Below are positions 18,327 through 26,909 of a stretch of 64,000 nt of DNA, one piece after another; within the stretch, counting starts at the first letter, position 1, and the number at the start of each line of letters is the position of its first letter. Source of the stretch: Zeimonas sediminis. GTDB taxonomy: Bacteria; Pseudomonadota; Gammaproteobacteria; Burkholderiales; Burkholderiaceae_E. The stretch is taken from positions 1,550,001 to 1,614,000 of the forward strand of contig NZ_JAMQYE010000001.1 of NCBI RefSeq assembly GCF_023721795.1, given 5' to 3'. The notes beneath the pieces were generated by a model. It saw only the letters and a list, made by a program, of their open reading frames with translations, had not been told where the DNA came from and did no database searches. The translations under genes were made by a program, and so were the position numbers.

Positions 18327-19256
18327 ATGGCCGACATCGTCGCAATCGGCGAACCGCTCTTCGAGTTCAACCAGCTTCCCGGACAGAGCCTGTACCGCCA
18401 GGGTTTCGGCGGAGATACCTCGAACTTCGCGATCGCCGCGGCCCGCGCGGGCGCCTCCGTCGCCTACCTGACCCGGCTGGGCGACGAGGCCTTCGGGCGG
18501 CAGTTCCTCGAGCTCTGGGACCGCGAAGGCGTCGATCGGTCGGCGGTCACGCTCGATCCCGACGCGCCCACCGGCATCTACTTCGTCAGCCACGGCCCGG
18601 CCGGCCACGAGTTCACCTACCGGCGCGCCGGCTCGGCGGCCAGCCGCATGCGCTTCACCGACGCCTTCGCCGAGCGCATCGCCGGCGCGAAGTGGCTGCA
18701 CCTTTCCGGCATCACGCAGGCGATCGGGCCCGAGGCCTGCGACGCCGCCTTCGCCGCGCTCGCGCACGCCAGGGCGAGCGGGGTCCGCGTCAGCTACGAC
18801 CTGAATTTCCGTCCCCGGCTCTGGCCGGCCGCTCGCGCGGCCGCTATCGCGCAGGCCACGATCGCGGCCTGCGACCTGTTCCTGCCGTCGATCGACGAAG
18901 CCGCGATGCTGTTCGGCATCGAGGATCCGGCCCGGCTGATCGCGTTCGCGCACGGCCTCGGCGCGCGAATGGTGGCGGTCAAGCTCGGGGCGCGCGGCGC
19001 GCTGGTCTCCGACGGCGGCACTGTCCACGAGGTGCCCGCCTTCGCCGTCGAGCCGGTCGATGCGACCGGCGCAGGCGACTGCTTCGGCGGCGTCACGGTG
19101 GCCCGCCTCCTCGCGGGCGATTCGCTGCCCGAAGCGGCGCGGGCCGGCTGCGCGGCCGCCGCCCTGTCGACGACCGGCTACGGCGCGATCGATCCGCTGC
19201 CCGGTCGCGAGCGGATTCGCGAGGCGCTCGGAATTCCGCCCGGCGCCGATTGGTAG
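18327..19256 (+). CDS. kdgK: 2-dehydro-3-deoxygluconokinase (PfkB family sugar kinase)
   Basis: 309 residues. The N-terminal PfkB block is VAIGEPLFEFNQ...GGDTSNFAIAAARAG, and the C-terminal signature DATGAGDCFGG carries the catalytic Asp. YRRAGSAASRM resembles the substrate loop of KDG kinases. Likely reaction: ATP plus 2-keto-3-deoxygluconate to KDPG, which feeds the divergently encoded Eda aldolase. The 93-base divergent gap has an AT-rich patch (acaatagaaagat) about 30 bases before the ATG, a possible -10. Ketogluconate or fructose specificity cannot be excluded from the sequence, but the eda neighbour supports KDG. Confidence 0.84.
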   Translation: MADIVAIGEPLFEFNQLPGQSLYRQGFGGDTSNFAIAAARAGASVAYLTRLGDEAFGRQFLELWDREGVDRSAVTLDPDAPTGIYFVSHGPAGHEFTYRRAGSAASRMRFTDAFAERIAGAKWLHLSGITQAIGPEACDAAFAALAHARASGVRVSYDLNFRPRLWPAARAAAIAQATIAACDLFLPSIDEAAMLFGIEDPARLIAFAHGLGARMVAVKLGARGALVSDGGTVHEVPAFAVEPVDATGAGDCFGGVTVARLLAGDSLPEAARAGCAAAALSTTGYGAIDPLPGRERIREALGIPPGADW

Positions 19257-19259
19257 AAT
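19251..19259 (+). promoter_or_regulatory. Extended -10 element at the start of the tol-pal operon
   Basis: TGGTAGAAT, a TGn-extended -10 (TAGAAT), spans the kdgK stop codon and ends 7 bases before the ybgC GTG. Transcription would begin at the start codon, giving a leaderless or nearly leaderless mRNA. No -35 is needed for a TGn-extended promoter. Confidence 0.42.
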
Positions 19260-19266
19260 CCGCCCC

Positions 19267-19737
19267 GTGACTGCCGCTGCCAACGCCTCGAGGGCCGCCC
19301 CCGACTTCACGCTGCGGGTGCGCGTCTACTACGAGGACACCGACGCCGGGGGCATCGTCTACCACGCGAACTGGCTGCGCTGGTTCGAGCGCGCGCGCAC
19401 CGACTGGCTGCGCGCGCTCGGCGTCGAGCATTCCAGGATGCTCGCCGAGACCGGTGTCGGCTTCGTCGTGCGCGACATGTCCATCGATTACCGCCGTCCC
19501 GCCCGCCTCGACGAGGAACTGCTCGTCGACGTCAGGCTGGTCGATGCCAGGCGTGCCAGCTGGACGCTCGCGCAGCATGCCAGGCGCCCCGGCGAGACCG
19601 AGATGCTGGTAGGCGCCACGCTGCGGATCGCGGCGGTGCACCTGGCCAGCGGCCGGCCCACGGCCATTCCCCGAGACCTCGCCGAACGCGCGCTGGCGCG
19701 CGGCGCCCGACCCAACCTCCTGCCGAACGACGAATGA
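19267..19737 (+). CDS. ybgC: Tol-Pal-associated acyl-CoA thioesterase YbgC
   Basis: 156 residues from a GTG start. It is a hot-dog-fold 4-hydroxybenzoyl-CoA thioesterase family protein. The catalytic block is VYYEDTDAGGIVYHANWLRWFERART, with the active-site Asp in DTDAGG. It hydrolyses short or acyl-carrier-protein-linked acyl thioesters in the cytoplasm and is encoded with tol-pal across proteobacteria, possibly linking phospholipid synthesis to envelope constriction. The stop overlaps the tolQ ATG. A 17-residue leader precedes the conserved FTLRVRVYYED. Confidence 0.93.
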   Translation: MTAAANASRAAPDFTLRVRVYYEDTDAGGIVYHANWLRWFERARTDWLRALGVEHSRMLAETGVGFVVRDMSIDYRRPARLDEELLVDVRLVDARRASWTLAQHARRPGETEMLVGATLRIAAVHLASGRPTAIPRDLAERALARGARPNLLPNDE

Positions 19738-20405
19738 ACGCCGAACTCTCGATCCTGTCGCTGGTCATGCAGGCCAGCCTGCTGGTCCAACTGGTGATGG
19801 CCGGCCTGGTGACGATCTCGATCGGCTCCTGGACGATCATCTTCCGCAAGTCGTTCACGATCCGCGCCGCCCGCCGGGCGACCGACTCGTTCGAGGACGA
19901 CTTCTGGAGCGACCGCGACCTCGGGTCGCTTTACCAGCAGGTGCGGCACGACTCGGCCGATCGCGGCGCCATGGCGAGGATCTTCGAGGCCGGCATGAGC
20001 GAGTTCCTGAAGACGCGCCAGCAGAAGCCCGGCGACGTGCAGGCGATGCTCGACGGCTCGCGCCGGGCGATGCGGGCGACCTTCCAGCGCGAGATGGACG
20101 CGCTCGAATCGAGCCTCGCCTTCCTGGCCTCGGCCGGCTCGGTCAGCCCCTACATCGGCCTGTTCGGCACGGTCTGGGGGATCATGAACTCGTTCCGCGG
20201 CCTGGCGAACGTGCAGCAGGCCACGCTGGCGGCAGTCGCCCCCGGCATCGCCGAGGCGCTGGTGGCCACCGCGATCGGCCTGTTCGCGGCGATCCCTGCG
20301 GTGGTCGCCTACAACCGGTTCGCTCACGACCTCGACCGGCTGTCGAGCCGCTTCGACAGCTTCATCGAGGAGTTCTCGAACATCCTGCAACGACAGGCCA
20401 AGTAA
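19734..20405 (+). CDS. tolQ: Tol-Pal system proton-channel subunit TolQ
   Basis: 223 residues of the MotA/TolQ/ExbB family. The first TM helix is at about residues 15-38. The long cytoplasmic loop contains EMDALESSLAFLASAGSVSPYIGLFGTVWGIM, which leads into TM2 with the conserved G-L-x-G-T-V-W-G motif. TM3 is at about 165-190 (GIAEALVATAIGLFAAIPAVVAYN). With TolR it forms the inner-membrane proton-driven motor that energises TolA. Overlaps ybgC by four bases; tolR follows after three bases. Confidence 0.96.
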   Translation: MNAELSILSLVMQASLLVQLVMAGLVTISIGSWTIIFRKSFTIRAARRATDSFEDDFWSDRDLGSLYQQVRHDSADRGAMARIFEAGMSEFLKTRQQKPGDVQAMLDGSRRAMRATFQREMDALESSLAFLASAGSVSPYIGLFGTVWGIMNSFRGLANVQQATLAAVAPGIAEALVATAIGLFAAIPAVVAYNRFAHDLDRLSSRFDSFIEEFSNILQRQAK

Positions 20406-20408
20406 GCC

Positions 20409-20852
20409 ATGCCCGCCCTCGCTTCCCGTTCGCGCGGCGGCCGCAACCGCCGGATGGTCAACGACATCAACGTCGTGCCCTACATCGACGTGATGCTGGT
20501 GCTGCTGGTGATCTTCATGGTCACCGCGCCGCTGGTGCCGCCCGGGGCGATCGACCTGCCGCGCGCCGGTCGAAGCGCGGCCAAGACCGACAAGTACATC
20601 GAGGTGCAGGTCTTCGCGGACGGCACGATGCGCGTGCGCACCGGCAACACCGGCGACCCGTCCGAGCGACAGGTGGCGCGCGCCGATCTCGAGTCCTCGG
20701 TGCGGGCGCTGCTCGCGGAGCACGGCGAGGCGATGCCGGTCGTCATCAGCGGCGACCGGGCGGTCCGCTACGAGCGGGTGATCGAGGTCCTCGGCGACCT
20801 GCAACGGATGAACATCGCGCGGGTCGCGCTGATGGTCAAGCCGGGCAACTGA
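20409..20852 (+). CDS. tolR: Tol-Pal system protein TolR
   Basis: 147 residues. The short cytoplasmic N-terminus contains [25 protein letters not shown]. The TM helix carries the essential Asp (YIDVML), the proton-path residue of TolR/ExbD. The periplasmic domain includes [20 protein letters not shown] and MVKPGN at the end. It works with TolQ as stator/rotor and binds peptidoglycan. Standard length and position in the operon. Confidence 0.96.
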   Translation: MPALASRSRGGRNRRMVNDINVVPYIDVMLVLLVIFMVTAPLVPPGAIDLPRAGRSAAKTDKYIEVQVFADGTMRVRTGNTGDPSERQVARADLESSVRALLAEHGEAMPVVISGDRAVRYERVIEVLGDLQRMNIARVALMVKPGN

Positions 20853-20880
20853 CGCGGTTCGCGCAGCGTCGCAGTCGTCC

Positions 20881-22089
20881 ATGAGATTCGGCAACAAGCT
20901 CGTCCGCCCTCGCCCCCCTGCCAGGCGCAAGCCGCCGACCGCTCGCGGCCGGCTGCGGGCATTCGCGCTGGCGCTGGCGATGCACGGGCTGCTGTTCGCC
21001 ATGCTCTTCGTCGGCATCCGCTGGCAGACGCAGTCGCCGCCGGCAGTCTCGGCCGAATTGTGGGTGCCCCCGCCGCCTCAGCAGGTCGCCAAGGTAGAGC
21101 CCAAGCCGGTTCCCGAGCCCAAGCTGGTGCCCCAGCCCACGCCGCCCGAGCCCACGCCACCGCCCCCGCCACCGCCTCCGCCGCCCCCGCCGCCGGTCAA
21201 GGCGCCCGAGGCGCCGGATCCGGAGATCGCGCTCGAGAAGAAGCGCGAGGAAGAGCGCAAGCGCGAGCAGGAGCGACTCGCCGAGGAGGCGCGCCTGGCC
21301 GAGCAGAAGCGCCTGGCCGAGCAGAAGCGCCTGGAGGAAGAGAAGCGCCTGGCCGAGGAGAAGGCGAAGCGCGACGCCGAGGAAAAGGCGAAGCGGGAAG
21401 CCGAGGCGAAAGCGAAACGCGAGGCCGAGGAGAAGGCGAAACGGGAAGCCGAAGCCAAGGCGAAGCGCGAGGCCGAGGAAAAGGCAAAGCGGGAAGCCGA
21501 GGCGAAAGCGAAGCGCGAGGCCGAGGAGAAGGCGAAGCGCGAGGCCGAAGCCAAGGCGAAACGCGAAGCCGAAGCGAAGGCGAAGCGCGAGGCCGAAGCC
21601 AAGGCGAAGCGCGAAGCCGAGGAGAAGGCGAAGCGCGAGGCCGAAGCCAAGGCGAAGCGCGAAGCCGAGGAGAAGGCGAAACGCGAGGCCGCCGCCGAGA
21701 AGCGCCGGCAGGAGTACCTGGACAGCCTGATGGCCAAGGCCGGCGGCACCGAAGGCAGCGCCTCGGGCACGGCGGGCTCCGGCGCGGCGGCCGGCGGCGG
21801 AGGCGGCACCGACTCCGGCTACGTGGCGCGATTGTCGTCGATGCTGCGCTCGAACACGACCTACCAGGTCCCGCCCGACCTGCAAGGCAACCCGAAGGCG
21901 GTGTTCGTCGTGACGGTGGGCGCCGACTGCACGATCACCTCGGTCAAGCTGAAGCGCTCGAGCGGCGTGCCGGCCTGGGATGCCGCCGCGCAGCGCGGCA
22001 TCGAGCGCACCAGTCCGCTGCCGAAGCAGGCCGACGGCAGCTGCCCGAAGGAGCTCGAGATTTCCCGCGGCCCACGCGACGATCGCTGA
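20881..22089 (+). CDS. tolA: Tol-Pal system protein TolA
   Basis: 402 residues. A single TM helix at about residues 22-44 ([19 protein letters not shown]) is followed by a Pro-rich stretch with a run of 12 prolines. Domain II, a long Lys/Glu/Ala helix of about 160 residues, is built of 14 near-identical 8-residue units. The C-terminal TolA/TonB-like domain starts near [20 protein letters not shown] and has two cysteines (ADCTI and GSCPKE), probably a disulfide. TolA spans the periplasm and transmits the TolQR force to TolB-Pal. Start ATG at 20881, 28 bases after tolR. Confidence 0.94.
   Translation: MRFGNKLVRPRPPARRKPPTARGRLRAFALALAMHGLLFAMLFVGIRWQTQSPPAVSAELWVPPPPQQVAKVEPKPVPEPKLVPQPTPPEPTPPPPPPPPPPPPPVKAPEAPDPEIALEKKREEERKREQERLAEEARLAEQKRLAEQKRLEEEKRLAEEKAKRDAEEKAKREAEAKAKREAEEKAKREAEAKAKREAEEKAKREAEAKAKREAEEKAKREAEAKAKREAEAKAKREAEAKAKREAEEKAKREAEAKAKREAEEKAKREAAAEKRRQEYLDSLMAKAGGTEGSASGTAGSGAAAGGGGGTDSGYVARLSSMLRSNTTYQVPPDLQGNPKAVFVVTVGADCTITSVKLKRSSGVPAWDAAAQRGIERTSPLPKQADGSCPKELEISRGPRDDR
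21364..21699 (+). repeat. Fourteen tandem 24-bp units in tolA
   Basis: Each unit is about gcgaagcgcgaggccgaggagaag and encodes AKREAE(E/A)K. The first unit has D in place of E and the last ends AAAEK. Units alternate between the EEK and EAK versions, with synonymous variation (cgc/cgg, aag/aaa). The tract forms the TolA domain II helix and is likely to vary in copy number. Confidence 0.9.
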
Positions 22090-22094
22090 CCGTA

Positions 22095-22100
22095 TAGAAT
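22095..22100 (+). promoter_or_regulatory. Candidate internal -10 box before tolB
   Basis: TAGAAT inside tatagaat, in the 38-base gap between tolA and tolB and 28 bases before the tolB ATG. No strong -35 is visible in the end of tolA. Internal promoters before tolB are known in other bacteria. Confidence 0.33.
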
Positions 22101-22127
22101 CCTGATTCGCCCTTCACGAGGAGTTCC

Positions 22128-23393
22128 ATGAGGCATCTCGTCCTCGCGCTGCTTGGCGCACTGCTGCTTCCGTTCGCCGCATCGGCCCAGATGCGGATCG
22201 ACGTTTCCGGGGTCGGCGCGACGCAGTACCCGATCGCGATCGCCCGCTTCGCCACCGACGGCAGGGTTCCGCAAGACGTGTCCGAGGTCGTGCGCGGCGA
22301 CCTGCAGCGCAGCGGCGCGTTCCGCATCATCGAGCAGGCCGCCGCGATGTCCGACACCGCGCAGATCGACTTCGTCGACATGCGCCGGCGCGGCGCCGAC
22401 GCGGTGCTCACCGGCTCGGTCGCGCGGCTGGCCGACGGCCGCTACGACATCCGCTACCGGCTCAGCGACGCCGTGCGCCAGACCACGCTGGGCGGCGAAT
22501 CGCTGGTCGTGGCCGAGGCCGACCTGCGCTACGGCGCGCACCGTATCGCCGACTGGGTCTACGAGAAGCTCACCGGCGAGAAGGGCATCTTCTCCACGCG
22601 GATCGCGTTCGTGTCGAAGCAGGGCAGCCGCTACAAGCTGAGCATCGCCGACTGGGACGGCGAGAACGTGGTCACGCCGCTGAACTCGCCCGAGCCGATC
22701 ATCTCGCCGAGCTGGTCCCGCGACGGTTCCCGGCTCGCCTACGTGTCCTTCGAGAGCAAGAAGCCGGTCGTCTACGTGCACACGCTGGCCACCGGGCAGC
22801 GCAAGGCGGTCGCCAACTTCAAGGGCAGCAACAGCGCGCCGGCCTGGTCGCCCGACGGCCGCACGCTGGCGGTCGCGCTCACGATCGACGGCCTGTCGCA
22901 GATCTACCTGATCCCGTCCGACGGCAGCGCGCCGCCCAAGCGCCTGACCACGTCCACCAGCATCGACACCGAGCCGGTGTTCACGCCCGACGGCAGCGCG
23001 CTCTACTTCACCTCCGACCGCGGCGGTTCGCCGCAGATATACCGCATGCCTGTCAGCGGAGGCGATGCCTCGCGCGTTACCTTCAGCGCGACCTACAACG
23101 TCAGCCCTCGGATCAGCCCCGACGGCCGCTCGCTCGCCTACGTGTCGCGGCGCGACGGGAAGTTCCTCGTCGTGGTCCGCGACCTGGCGTCCGGCGCCGA
23201 AAGGGTGCTTTCCGAAGGCGGCCGCGAGGAGTCGCCGAGCTTCGCCCCCAACGGCAGATGGATCATGTACGCAACGCAGGCTGGCGGCCGGGACTCGCTG
23301 GTCGCGGCCAGTGTCGACGGCCGCGTGCGCCAGCGCCTGACGTCGAATGCCGGCGACATCCGCGAGCCGACCTGGGGTCCGTTCTCGAACTGA
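22128..23393 (+). CDS. tolB: Tol-Pal system periplasmic beta-propeller protein TolB
   Basis: 421 residues. The signal peptide is MRHLVLALLGALLLPFAASA. The N-terminal alpha/beta domain is about residues 22-150. The six-bladed propeller carries repeated WSPDG / SPSWSRDGSRLAYVS / FTPDGSALYFTSDRGG motifs. TolB docks on Pal and is released by TolA pulling during envelope constriction. A strong ribosome site (acgaggag) precedes the ATG. It ends 47 bases before pal. Confidence 0.96.
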   Translation: MRHLVLALLGALLLPFAASAQMRIDVSGVGATQYPIAIARFATDGRVPQDVSEVVRGDLQRSGAFRIIEQAAAMSDTAQIDFVDMRRRGADAVLTGSVARLADGRYDIRYRLSDAVRQTTLGGESLVVAEADLRYGAHRIADWVYEKLTGEKGIFSTRIAFVSKQGSRYKLSIADWDGENVVTPLNSPEPIISPSWSRDGSRLAYVSFESKKPVVYVHTLATGQRKAVANFKGSNSAPAWSPDGRTLAVALTIDGLSQIYLIPSDGSAPPKRLTTSTSIDTEPVFTPDGSALYFTSDRGGSPQIYRMPVSGGDASRVTFSATYNVSPRISPDGRSLAYVSRRDGKFLVVVRDLASGAERVLSEGGREESPSFAPNGRWIMYATQAGGRDSLVAASVDGRVRQRLTSNAGDIREPTWGPFSN

Positions 23394-23440
23394 ATGCGGC
23401 CGATCCGCCCACCCGATCACCACCGAACACCGAGGAAAAG

Positions 23441-24001
23441 ATGAACGCCACGACCAAGCTCCTTATCGCCGGCCTGACCGCCGCGCTCCTGTCCGCCTGC
23501 AGCTCGGGCGTCAAGCTCGAGGACACCGCCCAGGGAGCGGCGCCGGTCGAGAGCCGCACCGGAGATGCCGGCCAGGCCGGCACCGGAGCCGACGCCTCGG
23601 GCGCCGGCTCGCGCGGCGTGCAGCAGGTCACCCTCGGGGACAAGGACCCGCTGAACGATCCGGCCAGCCCGCTGTCCCGTCGCAGCATCTACTTCGACTT
23701 CGACAGCTTCGCGATCCGCGACGAATACCGCGGCACCATCGACGCGCACGCCCGCTACCTCACGTCGAACCAGGGCCGTCGGGTGCTGATCCAGGGCAAC
23801 ACCGACGAGCGCGGCAGCCGCGAGTACAACCTGGCGCTGGGCCAGAAGCGGGCCGAGGCCGTGCGACGGGCCCTCGCGGTTCTGGGGGTCTCCGAAGGCC
23901 AGATGGAAGCGGTGAGCCTGGGTGAGGAGCGCCCGCGCGCCACCGGCTCCGACGAAGCCTCGTGGGCCGAGAACCGCCGCGCCGACCTGGTGTACCAGTG
24001 A
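23441..24001 (+). CDS. pal: Peptidoglycan-associated lipoprotein Pal
   Basis: 186 residues. The lipoprotein signal is [20 protein letters not shown], with lipidated Cys20 in the lipobox LLSAC. A disordered Gly/Ala/Ser linker (about 21-75) follows. The OmpA-like domain starts at [15 protein letters not shown], with [20 protein letters not shown] binding meso-diaminopimelate of peptidoglycan. Pal tethers the outer membrane to the wall and is the target of Tol action. The last base of its stop codon is the A of the cpoB ATG. Confidence 0.96.
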   Translation: MNATTKLLIAGLTAALLSACSSGVKLEDTAQGAAPVESRTGDAGQAGTGADASGAGSRGVQQVTLGDKDPLNDPASPLSRRSIYFDFDSFAIRDEYRGTIDAHARYLTSNQGRRVLIQGNTDERGSREYNLALGQKRAEAVRRALAVLGVSEGQMEAVSLGEERPRATGSDEASWAENRRADLVYQ

Positions 24002-24780
24002 TGAGGGCGGCCCTGGCCCAAGGCGCGCTGGCGCTGGCGTTGATCGCCGGCGCCTCGCCGGCGCACGCGCTGTTCGGCGACGACGAGGCCCGCAAGGCGA
24101 TCCTCGACCTGCGCGGCCGCGTCCAGCAGTACCAGGAGACGACCGACCAGCGGCTCGCCAAGATCGAGGCCCAGCTCGCCGACCTGGTGAGCCGCCTGTC
24201 CAACGCGCAGCTCGACAACCAGTCGCAGGCCGACCAGCTCAGGCAGGAGATCAGCAAGCTGCGCGGCCAGATCGAGGTGCAGGCGCACGAGCTCGCGGTC
24301 ACGCAGCGCCAGCTGCGCGAGCAGCTCGCCACCGTCGACAACCGGATCCGCCGCTTCGAGCCGGTCGAGGTCGAGATCGACGGCCGCAAGGCCACGGTCG
24401 ACCAGACCGAGCGGAAGGCCTTCGAGGCCGCGCTCGCGCTGTTCCGCGCCGGCGACTTCAAGTCGGCGCTGGTCGCGTTCAACCAGTTCCAGGGCCAGTA
24501 TCCCGACAGCGCCTACTCGCCAGCCGTCCATTTCTGGATCGGCAGCAGCCAGTTCGCGCTGAAGGACTACAAGGGGGCGATCGCCAGCCACGAGGCGCTG
24601 GTCTCCAAGTTCCCGCAGAACCCGCGGGTGCCCGACGCGCTGCTGAACATCGGCTATGCGCAGGCCGAGAGCGGCGACCGCGCGGGCGCCCGCAAGACGC
24701 TGCAGTCGCTGATCGACAGGCACCCGCAGAGCCCGGCCGCCCAGCTGGCCCGCGACCGGATCGCCACGCTGGGGCGCTGA
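24001..24780 (+). CDS. cpoB: Cell division coordinator CpoB (YbgF)
   Basis: 259 residues. The signal peptide is [24 protein letters not shown] coiled-coil trimerisation region covers about residues 35-110 ([21 protein letters not shown]). The C-terminal TPR repeats are [45 protein letters not shown] and [20 protein letters not shown]. CpoB links PBP1B activity and Tol constriction in the periplasm. The ATG chosen shares its A with the pal stop; an upstream in-frame start would lie inside pal. Last gene of tol-pal; queC follows with the same one-base overlap. Confidence 0.94.
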   Translation: MRAALAQGALALALIAGASPAHALFGDDEARKAILDLRGRVQQYQETTDQRLAKIEAQLADLVSRLSNAQLDNQSQADQLRQEISKLRGQIEVQAHELAVTQRQLREQLATVDNRIRRFEPVEVEIDGRKATVDQTERKAFEAALALFRAGDFKSALVAFNQFQGQYPDSAYSPAVHFWIGSSQFALKDYKGAIASHEALVSKFPQNPRVPDALLNIGYAQAESGDRAGARKTLQSLIDRHPQSPAAQLARDRIATLGR

Positions 24781-25499
24781 TGGAAGCCTCCCGGACGAGC
24801 GGCGCTGCGCGCGCGGTCGTGCTGCTGTCCGGCGGGCTGGACTCCGCGACCGTGCTGGCGATCGCCCGCTCGCGCGGCTTCGAGTGCTACGCGCTGTCGG
24901 TCGACTACGGCCAGCGGCACCGGGCCGAGCTCGACGCCGCCGTCCGCGTGGCCGGCATGCTCGGCGCAACGCGCCACGTGATCGCCGAGGTCGACCTGTC
25001 CCGCTTCGGTGGCTCGGCCCTAACCGACGCCTCGATCCCGGTGCCCGAGGCCGACGCGCCCGCACCGTCCGGCCCGACCGCGTCGATCCCGGTCACCTAC
25101 GTGCCGGCCCGCAACACGATCATGCTGTCGATCGCGCTGGGCTGGGCCGAGGTGCTCGGCGCCGACGACATCTTCTTCGGCGCCAACGCGGTCGACTACT
25201 CCGGCTACCCGGACTGCAGGCCCGAATACGTCGAGGCCTTCGAGCGCATGGCCAACCTGGCCACCAAGTCCGCGGTCGAGGGCCGCGCGCTGCACGTGCA
25301 CGCGCCGATCATCCGGTTGTCCAAGGCCGAGATCATCCGGCAGGGCGCGCTGCTCGGCGTGGATTTCTCGCAGACGGTCAGCTGCTACCAGGCCGACCAT
25401 GCCGGCCGGGCCTGCGGACGCTGCGATTCCTGCCGGATCCGACGCGAGGGTTTCGCGGCGGCCGGCCTTCCCGACCCCACCCGTTACCAGCCGGGCTGA
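24780..25499 (+). CDS. queC: 7-cyano-7-deazaguanine (preQ0) synthase
   Basis: 239 residues. The N-type ATP pyrophosphatase P-loop is [10 protein letters not shown], followed by [29 protein letters not shown] is family-specific. The C-terminal zinc site has four cysteines in [22 protein letters not shown]. It converts 7-carboxy-7-deazaguanine and ammonia to preQ0 for queuosine tRNA modification. The tight overlap after cpoB is common in proteobacteria. queD and queE are not in this window. Confidence 0.95.
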   Translation: MEASRTSGAARAVVLLSGGLDSATVLAIARSRGFECYALSVDYGQRHRAELDAAVRVAGMLGATRHVIAEVDLSRFGGSALTDASIPVPEADAPAPSGPTASIPVTYVPARNTIMLSIALGWAEVLGADDIFFGANAVDYSGYPDCRPEYVEAFERMANLATKSAVEGRALHVHAPIIRLSKAEIIRQGALLGVDFSQTVSCYQADHAGRACGRCDSCRIRREGFAAAGLPDPTRYQPG

Positions 25500-25516
25500 G
25501 AGGCCCGTCGCCCGCC

Positions 25517-26632
25517 ATGCCCGACATCGACATCGCCGCCGTGCAGAGCACCGTGGTCTGGGCCACCTTCGCGCTCGCCCTGCTGCTCGGCGCGCTCATG
25601 AACCGCAGCAACTTCTGCACGATGGGCGCGGTCGCCGACATCGTGAACATGGGCGACTGGACCCGGATGCGAATGTGGGCGGCCGCGATCGGCGTGTCCA
25701 TCCTGGGCCTGCAGTTGCTGGCCGTCGCCGGGCTCGTCGACCCGGCCAAGACCATCTACACCGGCTCCAGCTTCACCTGGCTGTCCTACGCCGTCGGCGG
25801 CCTGCTGTTCGGCTTCGGCATGGTGCTGGCCTCGGGCTGCGGCAGCAAGACGCTGGTCCGGATCGGCGGCGGCTCGCTGAAGTCGCTGGTCGTTTTCCTG
25901 GCGATGGGGCTGGCGGCCTACATGACGCTGCGCGGCCTGACCGGCGTTTGGCGGGTCAACCTGCTGGACCCGGTGGCCGTCGCGATCGCGCCGGGCCAGG
26001 ACCTGCCCCGGCTGCTGTCGGGCGGCAACGCAGGCATGCTCGATACGCTGAGGATCGCGCTGGCCGCGGTCATCGGCGGGGGCCTGGTCGCCTGGAGCCT
26101 GGCCAGCCGCGAGGCGCGCGAGCCCGATGCGCTGATCGGCGGCTTCGGCACCGGCCTGGCCGTGGTCGGCCTGTGGTACGTGTCCGGTCACCTGGGCTAC
26201 GTGGCAGAGCACCCCGACACCCTCCAGGAGGCATTCGTCGCCACCAACACCGGCCGCGCCGAATCCTTCACCTTCGTCGCGCCGATCGCGTTCAGCCTGG
26301 AGTTGCTGCTGTTCTGGAGCGACACGAGCCGGATCGTGACCGTGGGCATCGCCGCGGTGGCCGGCATGATCGCCGGCTCCTGCCTGTGGGCGCTGCTCAC
26401 ACGCCAGTTCCGCTGGGAAGGCTTCCGCGGCACCGAGGACACCGCGAACCACCTGGTCGGCGGCCTGCTGATGGGCGCGGGCGGGGTCACCGCGCTGGGC
26501 TGCACCGTCGGCCAGGGCATCAGCGGCCTGTCGACGCTGGCGCTCGGCTCCTTCGTGGCCGTGGCCGCGATCGTGGCCGGCGCGGTGGTCGGGCTGAAGT
26601 ACCAGATGTGGCGAATCGAAAGGATGGGCTGA
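25517..26632 (+). CDS. YeeE/YedE (TsuA-like) sulfur-compound transporter
   Basis: 371 residues with about nine or ten hydrophobic segments, all inner membrane. The family cysteines are present in SNFCTMGAVADIV (N-terminal), LASGCGSKTLVRIGGGSLKS (centre) and LGCTVGQGISGLSTLALGS (C-terminal). In TsuA such cysteines pass thiosulfate through the membrane. The likely role is uptake of thiosulfate or a related sulfur compound; no tusA/yeeD partner is adjacent, so the substrate is unproven. 17 bases after queC; the pairing carries no obvious functional meaning. Confidence 0.82.
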   Translation: MPDIDIAAVQSTVVWATFALALLLGALMNRSNFCTMGAVADIVNMGDWTRMRMWAAAIGVSILGLQLLAVAGLVDPAKTIYTGSSFTWLSYAVGGLLFGFGMVLASGCGSKTLVRIGGGSLKSLVVFLAMGLAAYMTLRGLTGVWRVNLLDPVAVAIAPGQDLPRLLSGGNAGMLDTLRIALAAVIGGGLVAWSLASREAREPDALIGGFGTGLAVVGLWYVSGHLGYVAEHPDTLQEAFVATNTGRAESFTFVAPIAFSLELLLFWSDTSRIVTVGIAAVAGMIAGSCLWALLTRQFRWEGFRGTEDTANHLVGGLLMGAGGVTALGCTVGQGISGLSTLALGSFVAVAAIVAGAVVGLKYQMWRIERMG

Positions 26633-26641
26633 GCCCTCGAT

Positions 26642-26670
26642 TTGACCGCCCCTGGAACAGGAGATAGAAT
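26642..26670 (+). promoter_or_regulatory. Sigma-70 promoter of tRNA-Lys
   Basis: TTGACC (26642-26647), a 17-base spacer and TAGAAT (26665-26670). This is the best consensus promoter on the plus strand of the window. Transcription would start near 26677, about 42 bases before the mature tRNA, leaving a short 5' leader for RNase P. Confidence 0.75.
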
Positions 26671-26718
26671 CGCGAGCTTTCCTGATGACGCGCCGCAGAG
26701 CGCGCCGAACGGAAAACC

Positions 26719-26794
26719 GGGTCGTTAGCTCAGCTGGTAGAGCAGCGGACTTTTAATCCGTTGGTCGCAGGTTCGAATCCTGCACGACCCACCA
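26719..26794 (+). tRNA. tRNA-Lys (anticodon TTT)
   Basis: 76 bases including an encoded CCA end. Acceptor stem GGGTCGT/ACGACCC, D-loop AGCTCAGCTGGTAGAGC, anticodon arm CGGACTTTTAATCCG with TTT, and T-arm GCAGGTTCGAATCCTGC. It is nearly identical to E. coli tRNA-Lys outside the anticodon stem. A promoter lies upstream and a terminator hairpin directly downstream, so it is a single-gene unit. Confidence 0.98.
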
Positions 26795-26800
26795 AATTTC

Positions 26801-26831
26801 AAGGGCTCGGCCGCAAGGTCGGGCCCTTTTT
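26801..26831 (+). terminator. Rho-independent terminator after tRNA-Lys
   Basis: aagggctcggcc - gcaa - ggtcgggccctt gives a 12-bp stem (two G-U pairs), followed by a run of five T. It starts 6 bases after the tRNA CCA end. Confidence 0.8.
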
Positions 26832-26909
26832 GTTCATCCGCGCTCTTTGTTCGCGCGCCCTTGCCTGACGCGGTGATCGGCGGCCTGCGCGTGGCCGGAT
26901 CCGGCCCGC

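Noticed and set aside
21364-21699. A CRISPR-like or intergenic repeat array
   Set aside because: The units are contiguous without spacers and encode the TolA helix in frame.
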